From positions 1 to 64,000 of the forward strand of contig JAZHDD010000040.1 of assembly GCA_036541255.1 (NCBI GenBank): a stretch of 64,000 bases of DNA, written 5' to 3'. Source of the DNA: Paucidesulfovibrio sp036541255. Its GTDB lineage: Bacteria > Desulfobacterota > Desulfovibrionia > Desulfovibrionales > Desulfovibrionaceae. The first letter of the stretch is position 1. Each line of letters opens with the position of its first letter. Of the stretch, positions 41,171-50,238 are shown piece after piece. Both the position numbers and the translations under genes were made by a program. A model generated the notes under the pieces. The model was given only the letters and a program-made list of their open reading frames with translations. It was not told the DNA's origin and searched no databases.

Positions 41171-41259
41171 ATTGCTCCTCCGGGCTGTCCGCCCTGCGTC
41201 ATTATTTCTCTATACATCTATCTATTTAATAAAAATAAACTTTGATCAAAAATGCAGGT

Positions 41260-42534
41260 TCATTCCTCCACGGGCTTCGACACAGGCTCCACCCAAATCT
41301 TCCCTTTGCCCACACGCACGGGTCGCACCGCAACCATGGCCCGAGGCTGCGCCAGTTTGGAAGGCGAAGCAAACACGCAGCTCGAATAAAACTCGCAAAC
41401 CCCGTTACCGGCCTTGTCCTGTACCAGCACGTTCAGCCGGGGCTCGACGGACAAGCGTTGCAGAAAAGCCGCTTTTTTCTCGGCAACCAGCGCGCGCAGC
41501 AAGGCGGCTCGGCGTTTTTTCTCCTCCACGGGTACCTTGCCGCGCATTTTCGCAGCAGCCGTGCCGGGTCTGGAAGAGTACGGGAAAACATGCGCATAGG
41601 AAAGAGGCAGACGACGGCAAAACTCCAACGTCGTAGCAAATTGGGCCTCGGTTTCGCCGGGGAACCCCGTGAGCAAATCCGCACCCAGCCCGAACAGGGG
41701 CCAGACCTCGCGCAAGCGCTCCAAAAACTCCTCGGCCTGACGCGGATGGTAATGTCCTCGGCCCATGGCCCGCAGTACCCCGGGATCACCGGCCTGCAAC
41801 GAAAGATGCAGATGCGGGCAAATCAATCGCGACACGGCCAGGGTTTCCAGGGCCTTGTCCCCGAGTTGCCCCGGCTCCACCGAGGAAAGACGCAATCTGG
41901 CCCGACCGGCAAACGCGGGAGCCAGACGCTGCTCCATCAGGCGGAGCAGGTCCCAAAAATCAGGCTGGCCCGGCAGGTCGCGTCCGAACTGACGCAGATT
42001 CACGCCGCTGAGGATCAGCTCACGAAATCCGGATTCGAGCAGATGTTCGGCCTCATCCAAAATCTTGGCCACGGCGCGGCTGCGCGAAGGCCCGCGCGTC
42101 AACGGCACGATGCAATAGGTGCAGCCGTGCGAACAGCCGTCCTGGACCATGACCACGGCCCGCGCGCGCGGGTAGTCGCTGATAGAAAACGTCTCGGCGT
42201 GGGGTTGAAGCAACTCGGCTTTGTCTGCCTGAGGCACCACGCGCATTACGCCCGGAAGTTCGGCAAGCTCCTCGCGCAGCACCTGGGCCGCGCAACCCGT
42301 GACGATGATCCCGGCTTCCGGGTTTTCCCGGTGCAGCTTCCGAACAGTCTTGCGCAAATCCGCCACGGCATGAGCCGTAACCGCACAGGAATTGACCAGA
42401 ATCACGTCCGCTTCCGCTGCCTGCTCCGTGGACTCGAAGCCTCCGGCGCGCCACGCTTCAGTAATGGCCTGAGTTTCATATTGATTGATCTTGCACCCCA
42501 GAGTGGCCGCATACATTTTTTTTGCTCTGCCCAT
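41260..42534 (-). CDS. mtaB: tRNA t6A37 methylthiotransferase (MtaB family)
   Basis: MtaB adds a methylthio group to t6A37 of tRNAs to give ms2t6A. The product has 424 residues. The N-terminal MTTase domain has YAATLGCKINQYETQAITEA, ILVNSCAVTAHAVADLRKTV and IIVTGCAAQV (three cluster cysteines); the radical SAM motif is QDGCSHGCTYCIVPLTRGPS (CxxxCxxC); then LSGVNLRQFGRDL, HLHLSLQAGDPGVLRAMGRG, DLLTGFPGETEAQF and a C-terminal TRAM-like domain. CKIN after the first Cys is characteristic of MtaB rather than MiaB. It would act after TsaC (23.9 kb) in the same pathway. Confidence 0.9.
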   Translation of the reverse strand: MGRAKKMYAATLGCKINQYETQAITEAWRAGGFESTEQAAEADVILVNSCAVTAHAVADLRKTVRKLHRENPEAGIIVTGCAAQVLREELAELPGVMRVVPQADKAELLQPHAETFSISDYPRARAVVMVQDGCSHGCTYCIVPLTRGPSRSRAVAKILDEAEHLLESGFRELILSGVNLRQFGRDLPGQPDFWDLLRLMEQRLAPAFAGRARLRLSSVEPGQLGDKALETLAVSRLICPHLHLSLQAGDPGVLRAMGRGHYHPRQAEEFLERLREVWPLFGLGADLLTGFPGETEAQFATTLEFCRRLPLSYAHVFPYSSRPGTAAAKMRGKVPVEEKKRRAALLRALVAEKKAAFLQRLSVEPRLNVLVQDKAGNGVCEFYSSCVFASPSKLAQPRAMVAVRPVRVGKGKIWVEPVSKPVEE

Positions 42535-42634
42535 TATCTCGCCCGCACTTCAGTACATTTCTCTTTCATTTCTTTTTTCCGCCTCCTAACATAGGCAAAA
42601 GGAACCTGAAACCCAAGCCTCAGGGGAGGTGGAC

Positions 42635-43171
42635 ATGCTTTTCGACAACCAATTCCAATCGCACCACGTTTCCCTGCTCGCCGCCATGTTTCTCGTGGCC
42701 GTGACGCTCGGCGGTTGCTCCACCCGCATGCAGGGAGCCATGGCTCTGGGCAGCGAACCCCAACGCGCCGTGGAACTCTATCGACAGGCCCTGGCGGAAA
42801 ACCCGGACTCGGCCAGGACGCGTATTCAACTGGGCAAAGCCCTGGTGCAACATGGCCTCTACGACGAGGCCCGGCAACGCCTGACCGAGGCGCTTAACGT
42901 CCTGCCCGACGACCCGGAAGCCCAACTCTATAGGGACCTCAGCGAACTCGGTTCGTCCGGCCAAAGCGGCGCACTGGGCCGACTCATGGCCTACGCCCCC
43001 TATCAGAAGCAAAAACTCGCCATTGTTGTGCGCACGGAGGCAGCCCGCCTGAGAATACGATCCGACCTCAGCGACACGGATGTTATCCGGCGCATGGAAA
43101 ACGCCTACCGGCGCGGCATGCAGGAGGAAAAAAAGATCGAACGGCGTTCCCTGAACGGTTTTGCGGACTAG
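42635..43171 (+). CDS. TPR lipoprotein
   Basis: This 178-residue protein has a lipoprotein signal (SLLAAMFLVAVTLGGCSTRM, lipobox LGGC), so it should be lipidated and attached to the inner or outer membrane. The mature part has two TPR-type units (PQRAVELYRQALAENPDSAR, IQLGKALVQHGLYDEARQRL) and a charged C-terminal helix. ATG at 42635 is chosen because GGGAGG lies 6 nt before it. It is transcribed alone, divergent from mtaB and convergent with mnmA. Function unknown. Confidence 0.8.
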   Translation: MLFDNQFQSHHVSLLAAMFLVAVTLGGCSTRMQGAMALGSEPQRAVELYRQALAENPDSARTRIQLGKALVQHGLYDEARQRLTEALNVLPDDPEAQLYRDLSELGSSGQSGALGRLMAYAPYQKQKLAIVVRTEAARLRIRSDLSDTDVIRRMENAYRRGMQEEKKIERRSLNGFAD

Positions 43172-43180
43172 CGCGGCCGA

Positions 43181-44245
43181 TCACTCCGCCACCGTGATCC
43201 TGCGAATGATGCCTCCGGCCAGAACGCGCCCCAGCGCATCATACAGCGTGGCCACTTGTCCTGGAGCGGGCCTGTCGCAAGGCTGGCTGAACTTCAGACA
43301 AAGACGCCCCTCCTCCAACGCGGCCCGGGCAGGTAGAGCGCGCTGCCTATAGCGCGTCCGGGCCAGCACTTCTTCGGGCCAATGTGCCGGGTCCGAGAGC
43401 AGATTCACGGCCTCGACCTCGCAACCCGTGCAAAGCAGTTCATCGCGAACGCCCAGCACCAATGCATTGCGTGCCACATCCTTGTCCACCACATACAGTG
43501 GCTCGCTCCAGGCCACGCCCAGGCCGCGCCGTTGCCCCTGCGTGTAACGCCAAAGCCCCTGGTGCGTCCCCACACAGGTTCCGTCCGCCAGGAGCATGGG
43601 ACCGGCCCCAGGCAACCGGAGTTGCTGCGCCTCCAGCCAGGCCCGATAATCGTCGTTGGGGATGAAACAGATTTCCTGGCTTTCCTTGGACAGGGGCGGA
43701 GTCAACCCGCGCCGAGCCAGTTCCGCGGGCACGTCCTGCTTGTGCAGCTCGCCAAGAGGGAAAAGAGCCCGGTCCAGACGGGACCATGGCAACAGGCTGA
43801 GAAAATAGCTCTGATCCTTGGCCGCGTCCGTACCGCGCAGGAGCATTGACCGCCCCTGGCCGTCGCGGCCCTGACGGGCATAATGGCCCGTGGCCAACAG
43901 CGTGGCTCCAAAGTCGGCGGCCTTGTCCAGCAGTACGCCGAATTTGATACGTGAATTGCACAGGGAACAAGGATTGGGAGTCTGCCCCGCCAGATATTCG
44001 GTGGCAAAAACATTGCTGACACATTTCCGAAACGCGTCCCGCAGATCAAGGACATACAGCTGCACATCCAGGTTACGGCACTGTTCGCGCAAGCCGTCCA
44101 GGTGAGCGGCATCCTGCCCATCTTCGGGCAGAAACAGTCCATGCACGGCTACAGTTTCGTACTTCTGCTCCCGGATCAAAGCCAGGGCCAGCAGGCTGTC
44201 CACGCCGCCGCTCACGGCCACGGCCACGCGTTCGGTTGCGGGCAT
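43181..44245 (-). CDS. mnmA: tRNA-specific 2-thiouridylase
   Basis: MnmA thiolates U34 of tRNA-Lys, -Glu and -Gln. The product has 354 residues. The PP-loop is in VAVAVSGGVDSLLALALIRE; TPNPCSLCNSRIKFGVLLDK carries the first catalytic cysteine; ATGHYA, RGTDAAKDQSYFLSLLP, KESQEICFIPNDDY (second cysteine) and YTQGQRRGLGVAWSEPLYVV follow. ATG at 44245 with AGGAG at 5 nt is chosen; the frame opens 8 codons earlier. It follows gatA by 29 nt at the end of the lppC-gatC-gatA-mnmA operon. Confidence 0.94.
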   Translation of the reverse strand: MPATERVAVAVSGGVDSLLALALIREQKYETVAVHGLFLPEDGQDAAHLDGLREQCRNLDVQLYVLDLRDAFRKCVSNVFATEYLAGQTPNPCSLCNSRIKFGVLLDKAADFGATLLATGHYARQGRDGQGRSMLLRGTDAAKDQSYFLSLLPWSRLDRALFPLGELHKQDVPAELARRGLTPPLSKESQEICFIPNDDYRAWLEAQQLRLPGAGPMLLADGTCVGTHQGLWRYTQGQRRGLGVAWSEPLYVVDKDVARNALVLGVRDELLCTGCEVEAVNLLSDPAHWPEEVLARTRYRQRALPARAALEEGRLCLKFSQPCDRPAPGQVATLYDALGRVLAGGIIRRITVAE

Positions 44246-44274
44246 GGCTTCTCCTGTTTCGTCGCCCAAAACCT

Positions 44275-45744
44275 TTAGACGGACAATCCGGCCGGAGCAG
44301 GCAGCCGGGGCAAGGCACCTTCCAGTTGGTGCGCAGCACCCAGCAGGACATCCTCGCTGAACGCCGGTCCCATGAGTTGCAGGCCCACGGGCATACCGGA
44401 ATCCCGGCCCAGTCCCACGGGCAGGCTCAAACCGGGCAGTCCGGCCAAGTTTGCTGAAATAGTAAAAATATCCATGAGGTACATCTGAAGCGGATCCGCT
44501 TTATCCCCGACCTTGAACGCCGTTGTGGGGCAGACCGGTCCGGCAATGAGATCGCAGCTTGCAAAGGCCTTGAGGAAGTCTTCGCGCAGCAGGCGGCGTA
44601 CCTGGGCGGCCTTGCGGTAATAGGCATCGTAGTAGCCGGAGGACAGCACGTAGGTGCCGATGATGATACGCCGCTGCACCTCGTCGCCAAAACCCTCGGT
44701 GCGGCTGCGGGTATACATGTCGATGAGTTCGGAGGCCTCGCGGTTGCGGTGGCCGTAGCGCACGCCGTCGAACCGTGCCAGATTGGAACTGGCTTCGGCC
44801 ATGGCCACGATATAATATGTGGCGATGGCGTATTCCGTCATGGAAAGTTGCACGGGAACGGTGGTCGCGCCCAGGTCCTTCATCCTGGCCACGGCGTTTT
44901 CGCAGGCTTCGGCCACTTCCGGGGCAAGCCCCTTGCCCCAGTATTCTTCGGGCAGACCGATACGCAGGCCGGAAAGATCGGCACGCCCTTGCAGTGCGGC
45001 CACATAGTCGGGAACGGGCCGGTCCACGGACGTGGAGTCGCGGCGGTCATGCCCGGCAATGACCTGAAGCACTCTGGCGGCGTCCTCAACGCTCCGGGTC
45101 ATGGGGCCGATCTGGTCCAGGGAGGAGCCGTAGGCTACCATGCCGAAACGGGAAACACGACCATAGGTGGGCTTGATCCCGACCACGCCGCAGAACGACG
45201 CGGGCAGACGGATGGAGCCGCCCGTGTCCGTGCCCAGGGCTGCGAAGCATTGCCCGGCGGCCACGGTTGCCGCCGACCCGCCGGACGATCCGCCCGGCAC
45301 CCGCTCCAGGTCCCAGGGGTTGCGCGTGGGGAAAAACGCGGAATTCTCCGTGGAAGAGCCCATGGCGAACTCGTCCATGTTGGCCTTGCCCACAAGCACG
45401 GCCCCGGCCTGCTTGAGGCGCTCCACGACCGTGGCGTTGTAGACGGGCCTGAAATTTTCCAAGATGCGTGAACCGCAGGTGGTGGTCATACCCCGGGTGC
45501 AGAGCAAGTCCTTGAGGGCCACGGGCACCCCCCAGAGCGGCTTTGCCGGGTCAGGACCGGCCTTGTCCAGCTCACGGGCCTCGGTCAGAGCCTGTTCGCC
45601 GCACACGGCAAGCAGGGCCTGAACATCCGGCTCAGTGGCCTTGATGCGGCCAAGGCTGTCGGCCACGGCCTGTTCCACCGTGATCTCGCCCTGTGCCAGC
45701 AGGCCGCGCAACTCCGTCAACGTTTTGGTATGCAATTCGGACAT
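44275..45744 (-). CDS. gatA: Asp-tRNA(Asn)/Glu-tRNA(Gln) amidotransferase subunit A
   Basis: GatA is the amidase subunit that releases ammonia from glutamine or asparagine and passes it to GatB. The 489-residue product has the amidase signature: the catalytic Lys in WGVPVALKDLLCTRG, the cis-Ser/Ser pair in RVPGGSSGGSAATVAAGQCF, TDTGGSIRLPASFCGVVGIK, YGSSLDQIGPMTRSVEDAA and the C-terminal GLSLPVGLGRDSGMPVGLQL. gatC precedes it by 24 nt. gatB is not in the window and must lie elsewhere. The presence of gatCA implies that Gln-tRNA and/or Asn-tRNA is made by transamidation. Confidence 0.95.
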   Translation of the reverse strand: MSELHTKTLTELRGLLAQGEITVEQAVADSLGRIKATEPDVQALLAVCGEQALTEARELDKAGPDPAKPLWGVPVALKDLLCTRGMTTTCGSRILENFRPVYNATVVERLKQAGAVLVGKANMDEFAMGSSTENSAFFPTRNPWDLERVPGGSSGGSAATVAAGQCFAALGTDTGGSIRLPASFCGVVGIKPTYGRVSRFGMVAYGSSLDQIGPMTRSVEDAARVLQVIAGHDRRDSTSVDRPVPDYVAALQGRADLSGLRIGLPEEYWGKGLAPEVAEACENAVARMKDLGATTVPVQLSMTEYAIATYYIVAMAEASSNLARFDGVRYGHRNREASELIDMYTRSRTEGFGDEVQRRIIIGTYVLSSGYYDAYYRKAAQVRRLLREDFLKAFASCDLIAGPVCPTTAFKVGDKADPLQMYLMDIFTISANLAGLPGLSLPVGLGRDSGMPVGLQLMGPAFSEDVLLGAAHQLEGALPRLPAPAGLSV

Positions 45745-45768
45745 AGGTATTCCGGCGTGGTTTGGCGT

Positions 45769-46053
45769 CTAGACGATGCGTGGAACAATAAAGTGGCTGC
45801 CGTCTGTCTCGGGAGCGTTGGCGAGAATCTCGTCACGTCCGTATTCCTTGGCCGTCACGTCGGGCCGGAGCACCGAGGTATGCGCCACAGGGCTGTACAG
45901 GGGCTCCACGTCCGCGGTGTCCAACTCGCCGAGTTTGTCCATATAATCAAGGATGTCGCCGAGCTGCCCGGCAAATACCGCGACCTTCTCTTCCGGAAGG
46001 TCGAGCCGGGCCAGACGGGCCACGCGGACGACTTCTTCAGGGCTGATCTTCAT
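45769..46053 (-). CDS. gatC: Asp-tRNA(Asn)/Glu-tRNA(Gln) amidotransferase subunit C
   Basis: The 94-residue GatC clamps the A and B subunits together. It begins MKISPEEVVRVARLARLDLP and contains QLGDILDYMDKLGELDTADV, EPLYSPVAHTSVLRPDV and ILANAPETDGSHFIVPRIV, a full-length family member. It lies 21 nt after the lppC-like gene and directly before gatA. Confidence 0.94.
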   Translation of the reverse strand: MKISPEEVVRVARLARLDLPEEKVAVFAGQLGDILDYMDKLGELDTADVEPLYSPVAHTSVLRPDVTAKEYGRDEILANAPETDGSHFIVPRIV

Positions 46054-46074
46054 GCGTGTGTTCCTTGTCCCGGT

Positions 46075-48075
46075 CTAACGGGATTTGTTGTTCTGACGCC
46101 AGAGCTTGACGCGTTCCGCGCGCTTGGCATGGGCGCGCTGCAGGCGTTCGGCAAAGTCCGCCGGTTCGACAAGGACCATGCCGCCTTCAGGCGCGGGCTT
46201 GAAGAGAAACATCTCCTGGCTGGCGCGGCCTTCCCCGTCCCAGGACATGGGAGCAAGGCTGTACTCCACACGCGCCGCCGAAGACAACCGACGGTTGATC
46301 AATGCCGGGTTCCAGTCCGCAGGCATGGCACCCAGATTGCCTGTCATGCGCAACCAATCGTAGCCCAATGCTACCCAAAGATCGGCAACACCCAGCCCCT
46401 CAGCGTCCAGCAGGGACTGGAGTTGCTGCGCGCCCGGCGTTCCCGCCCACCACGCCCCCGGCGTCACGGCAAGGCGGAAATAGGCTTCCTCGACCTCGGT
46501 CACACGATCCAAGGCACTGCTCCAGAGGCTGGGGCCAAGAAAAACCATGTCCGTAGAATCGTAAAAGAAAAAGTTAGGTACCAAAAGCTGGGCCTGGGAC
46601 CAACCGTCCGGCAGAAACACGGCCTGGAACGGTGCTGGCGGCAGGGGGGCTTCCTTGTCGAAATGGTCGGGCACCTTCAGGAGCGCTCTGATTTTGCGTC
46701 CCCAACTGGGAGAATCCTTGGGGGCATAACTCTGCTGCTCGGCAATGGTTCCTCCGGCCCGAAGCGCTTCCTGGCGGAACGCCGCAGCCATTTCATGGCC
46801 GAAGGATTCATCCGGATACAGCAGGCCGAAACGGGAAATGCCCAGATGACGGGATGCCAACCCCACCAAGGCGCGAACTTCGTCGTCACGCGAGGAAAAG
46901 AACCGCCAGGCGTCGCGGCCTTCGGTCATCTCGCCCAGGGAAGGCAGAAAGGCAAACACAGCTCGACGGCGCATTTCATCGGAAGCGGCCAGCTCCTTGA
47001 AGCTGGACACGCGGAGCGGGCCGCCAACCACCGCATATTGGGACGGCAGGGCCGCAAGTCTGCCCAGCCAGTCCGGAGCATCTGTATTGATGACCTTGAC
47101 GTCCAGCTCGACGCCGTTGTTGGCCATCTGCCACTGGGCCACGCCTGCGCCTCGGGCTATTTTCCGGCCTACTTCCTGGTAACGCCCGGTCATGGGCAGC
47201 AGCAGGGCCACGCCCACACGCGGCTGTCCCTGAGCGCGCTCCAGGGCGTGCAAGGCGTCGCCGAGCCCCACCTTGTCCTGAAGCGAGGCATTGGCCAGCA
47301 CGCCGCGCATGATCTTCCAGGCCGAAGCCCAGTCCTTGCCAGCGGCCGCATCGCGCCGAGCCGCCTCAAAGACCACCAGCGCGCCGGGGAAAGCCATCTG
47401 CCCTGCCGGAGGTACAGCCGTAACCAAATCTTCCACATCCTCGAAGCGAACCAGCCGTGCGGCCAGGGCGCGCTCCATCTCCACGCGGCCCGTGGCGTCC
47501 GGGGCCGTGGCATAAAATTCGGAAAGGGTTCCCAAGGCTTCGACGCTCCGGCCTTCCTCGGCATAGCCCATGGCCAGCCGCACGGCAGCGCGATAGCGGA
47601 TTTCCCAAGCCAGGGAAACGTCGCTGAGCAAACGCCCCTTGAGCGAAGCCAGTTCGCCCTCCCGGCCCAGGGCGCGATACGTGTCCAGAGTCAGGGCCGT
47701 GTAGGCCCAGCCCGAACGCGCCTGTGGATCATGCATGGCCCAGCGCTCCAGGGCCAACTGCGCCTGCATGGGGTGCCCCGCGTGCAAGGCGCTGTCGGCC
47801 AAACGCTCCAGGACCCGGCCCTGGTCGGCACGGGCAAGATCGGGCCGGTCGGCAAGATTCTGGTAATAGAATTCGCTCTGCGCAAAACGGCCCTGGTCAA
47901 AGGCCGCGTCCGCCTCCTGCATGAGTTGCGCAGTGGGCAACGTAGCCGCGTCCTTCGTGGCTCCGCGGCCAAAAGGCAGACCGCCCTGGCAGGCCGAGAG
48001 CAGGCTCAGACAGAGAAGCAGGCTCACGGTTGCAAGCCGTATTGTCATTGTGGGATGTTTGATCATTGTACTCAT
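46075..48075 (-). CDS. LppC-family lipoprotein (LpoA-like penicillin-binding-protein activator)
   Basis: The 666-residue protein has a lipoprotein signal with lipobox LLSAC (Cys29). The mature N-terminal part (about 40-270) is helical and TPR-like (QEADAAFDQGRFAQSEFYYQ). From about 290 comes a type I periplasmic-binding-protein fold (RVGVALLLPMTGRYQEVGRK, RFGLLYPDESFGHEMAAAFR, YDSTDMVFLGPSLWSSA), the layout of LpoA/LppC. In gammaproteobacteria LpoA activates PBP1A at the outer membrane; here that role is inferred. Three ATGs (48075, 48066, 48048) precede the signal sequence, none with a clear ribosome-binding site. First gene of the gatCA-mnmA operon. Confidence 0.82.
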   Translation of the reverse strand: MSTMIKHPTMTIRLATVSLLLCLSLLSACQGGLPFGRGATKDAATLPTAQLMQEADAAFDQGRFAQSEFYYQNLADRPDLARADQGRVLERLADSALHAGHPMQAQLALERWAMHDPQARSGWAYTALTLDTYRALGREGELASLKGRLLSDVSLAWEIRYRAAVRLAMGYAEEGRSVEALGTLSEFYATAPDATGRVEMERALAARLVRFEDVEDLVTAVPPAGQMAFPGALVVFEAARRDAAAGKDWASAWKIMRGVLANASLQDKVGLGDALHALERAQGQPRVGVALLLPMTGRYQEVGRKIARGAGVAQWQMANNGVELDVKVINTDAPDWLGRLAALPSQYAVVGGPLRVSSFKELAASDEMRRRAVFAFLPSLGEMTEGRDAWRFFSSRDDEVRALVGLASRHLGISRFGLLYPDESFGHEMAAAFRQEALRAGGTIAEQQSYAPKDSPSWGRKIRALLKVPDHFDKEAPLPPAPFQAVFLPDGWSQAQLLVPNFFFYDSTDMVFLGPSLWSSALDRVTEVEEAYFRLAVTPGAWWAGTPGAQQLQSLLDAEGLGVADLWVALGYDWLRMTGNLGAMPADWNPALINRRLSSAARVEYSLAPMSWDGEGRASQEMFLFKPAPEGGMVLVEPADFAERLQRAHAKRAERVKLWRQNNKSR

Positions 48076-48116
48076 CCGGTTGGTGCTGTGGTCCGGGACG
48101 AATCAAGCCGAAACAA

Positions 48117-48143
48117 GCTATACCGGTTGGCCGCGCAAGGCAA
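48117..48143 (-). promoter_or_regulatory. Candidate promoter of the lppC-gatCA-mnmA operon
   Basis: Minus strand: TTGCCT (48138-48143), 15-bp spacer, TATAGC (48117-48122), about 40 nt before the first start codon and just after the dnaK terminator. Confidence 0.35.
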
Positions 48144-48167
48144 GCCGCCGCTCCGTTAAGACAATGT

Positions 48168-48198
48168 AAAAAGGCCGCCGGACACTGCCCGGCGGCCT
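48168..48198 (-). terminator. Terminator of the dnaK transcript
   Basis: Minus strand: AGGCCGCCGG (48189-48198) pairs perfectly with CCGGCGGCCT (48172-48181) and runs into TTTTT. It lies 22 nt past the dnaK stop codon. Confidence 0.88.
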
Positions 48199-48219
48199 GG
48201 AATACTCATGCGATGCGGA

Positions 48220-50136
48220 TTACTTCACTTCCGTGTAGTCGGCATCGACCACGTCGTCGTCATCCGTCTTGGACGAAGCGCCGGGGCCGGGCTGGGCCTG
48301 ATCGCCTTCCCCCTCCGGTCCGCCGGGCTGGCCGCTCTTCTGGGCGTAGAGCTGCTCGGCCAGCTTGTGCGAGGCCTTGGCCAGCTCATCCGTTCCGGCC
48401 TTGATAGCCGCCAGATCGTCACCGTCCATAATCTTCTTCAACGCCTCAAGCTTGGTCTCGATCTCGCCCTTGAGCACCGGGTCCACCTTGTCGCCCAGAT
48501 CGCGCATGGACTTCTCGGTGGTGTACACCAGCGTATCCGCCTGGTTGCGGGCTTCGATCAGGGCCTGCTTCTCCTTGTCGTCCGCGGCATGGGCCTCGGC
48601 ATCCTTGACCATGCGCTCGATCTCGCTTTCGCTCAGACCCGAGGACGCCGTGATCTGGATGGACTGCTCGCGGCCCGTGCCAAGATCCTTGGCCGAGACA
48701 TTGACAATGCCGTTGGCGTCGATGTCAAAGGTCACCTCGACCTGCGGGAGGCCGCGCGGTGCCGGCGGAATGCCGGACAGCTCGAAGTTGCCGAGCAGCA
48801 TGTTGTCCGAGCTCATGGGGCGTTCGCCCTGGAAGACCCGGATGGACACCGACGGCTGGTTGTCCGTGGCCGTGGTGAAGACCTGGGACTTGCGGGTCGG
48901 AATCGTGGTGTTGCGCTCGATGAGTTTGGTCATCACGCCGCCCATGGTCTCGATCCCCAGGGAAAGCGGGGTCACGTCCAGCAGCAGCACGTCCTTGACG
49001 TCACCGGTGAGGATGCCGCCCTGAATGGCCGCGCCCATGGCCACGACCTCGTCCGGGTTCACGGAGCGGTTCGGCTCGCGACCAAAGAACTCCTTCACCT
49101 TGGCCTGGACCAAAGGCATGCGGGTCATGCCACCCACAAGAATGACCTCGTCGATGTCCGAGGCGGACAGGCCCGCGTCGGCCAGGGCTTTTTTACAGGG
49201 ACCCGCGGTCCGGTCCACAAGATCCTCGACCAGCTTTTCCAGCTTGCCGCGGGACAGCTTGATCATCATGTGCTTGGGACCGCTCTGGTCCGCCGTGATA
49301 AAGGGCAGGTTGACCTCGGTCTCGGTGGAGGAGGACAATTCCTTTTTGGCCTTTTCCGCGGCCTCCTTGAGGCGCTGCAGGGCCATGCGGTCCTTGGAAA
49401 GGTCGATGCCGGTCTCGCGCTTGAACTCGTCCACGAGATACTCGATGAGCTTGTGGTCGAAGTCCTCGCCGCCCAGGAACGTGTCGCCGTTGGTGGCGCG
49501 CACTTCCACGACATTGTCGCCGACCTCGAGGATCGAGATATCGAAGGTGCCGCCGCCGAGGTCGAAAACCGCGATCTTCTCGTTGGCCTTCTTGTCGAAC
49601 CCGTAGGCCAGGGAGGCCGCAGTGGGCTCGTTGATGATGCGCTTGACCTCCAGGCCCGCGATCTTACCCGCGTCCTTGGTGGCCTGGCGCTGGGAGTCGT
49701 TGAAATACGCGGGAACGGTGATCACGGCCTCGGTGACTTCCTCGCCGAGGTAAATTTCAGCGTCCTTCTTCAGCTTGGCCAGGATCATGGCCGAAACCTC
49801 GGGCGGAGAATACTTCTTTCCGCCGACTTCGATCCAGGCGTCGCCGTTCTTTCCGGAAATAATCCGGTAAGGGCAATGCTCAAGCCATTTGGCCACTTCA
49901 GGGGCGGCGAACTCGCGGCCCATGAGGCGCTTGATGGCGAACACGGTCTTTTCAGGGTTGGTCACGGACTGGCGTTTGGCGATCTCGCCCACCAGCCGCT
50001 CCTTGTCCGTAAAGGCGACGATGGACGGCGTGGTCCGTCCGCCTTCAGGATTGGTGATGCATTTCGGGTCCTTTCCCTCCATGACGTAGACGCAGGAGTT
50101 GGTGGTCCCCAGGTCGATACCGATGATTTTACCCAT
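48220..50136 (-). CDS. dnaK: Molecular chaperone DnaK (Hsp70)
   Basis: DnaK is the ATP-driven Hsp70 that refolds proteins with DnaJ-type co-chaperones and GrpE. The 638-residue product begins GKIIGIDLGTTNSCVYVMEG. The ATPase domain has VITVPAYFNDSQRQATKDAG, IINEPTAASLAYG, IAVFDLGGGTFDISILEVGD and VILVGGMTRMPLVQAKVKEF; the linker is DVLLLDVTPLSLGIETMGGV; the C-terminus has a G/A/Q-rich stretch and ends DADYTEVK. grpE lies about 100 nt upstream in the same direction; no dnaJ follows, unlike in many genomes. Confidence 0.98.
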   Translation of the reverse strand: MGKIIGIDLGTTNSCVYVMEGKDPKCITNPEGGRTTPSIVAFTDKERLVGEIAKRQSVTNPEKTVFAIKRLMGREFAAPEVAKWLEHCPYRIISGKNGDAWIEVGGKKYSPPEVSAMILAKLKKDAEIYLGEEVTEAVITVPAYFNDSQRQATKDAGKIAGLEVKRIINEPTAASLAYGFDKKANEKIAVFDLGGGTFDISILEVGDNVVEVRATNGDTFLGGEDFDHKLIEYLVDEFKRETGIDLSKDRMALQRLKEAAEKAKKELSSSTETEVNLPFITADQSGPKHMMIKLSRGKLEKLVEDLVDRTAGPCKKALADAGLSASDIDEVILVGGMTRMPLVQAKVKEFFGREPNRSVNPDEVVAMGAAIQGGILTGDVKDVLLLDVTPLSLGIETMGGVMTKLIERNTTIPTRKSQVFTTATDNQPSVSIRVFQGERPMSSDNMLLGNFELSGIPPAPRGLPQVEVTFDIDANGIVNVSAKDLGTGREQSIQITASSGLSESEIERMVKDAEAHAADDKEKQALIEARNQADTLVYTTEKSMRDLGDKVDPVLKGEIETKLEALKKIMDGDDLAAIKAGTDELAKASHKLAEQLYAQKSGQPGGPEGEGDQAQPGPGASSKTDDDDVVDADYTEVK

Positions 50137-50238
50137 TATGTGTCCTCCTCATTGAAAAGCTGGAGAATATGATGTCGTTGATTCAAGCCGTACAAAAATA
50201 AGTCAGGCTCAAAATTTGTAAAGACGCCTTGCCCGTTT

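Noticed and set aside
45730..48159. 809-codon plus-strand open frame
   Set aside because: It is antisense to gatC and the lppC-like gene, both of which match known families along their length.
48208..50172. 654-codon plus-strand open frame
   Set aside because: It is antisense to dnaK; long antisense frames opposite dnaK are a known artefact.
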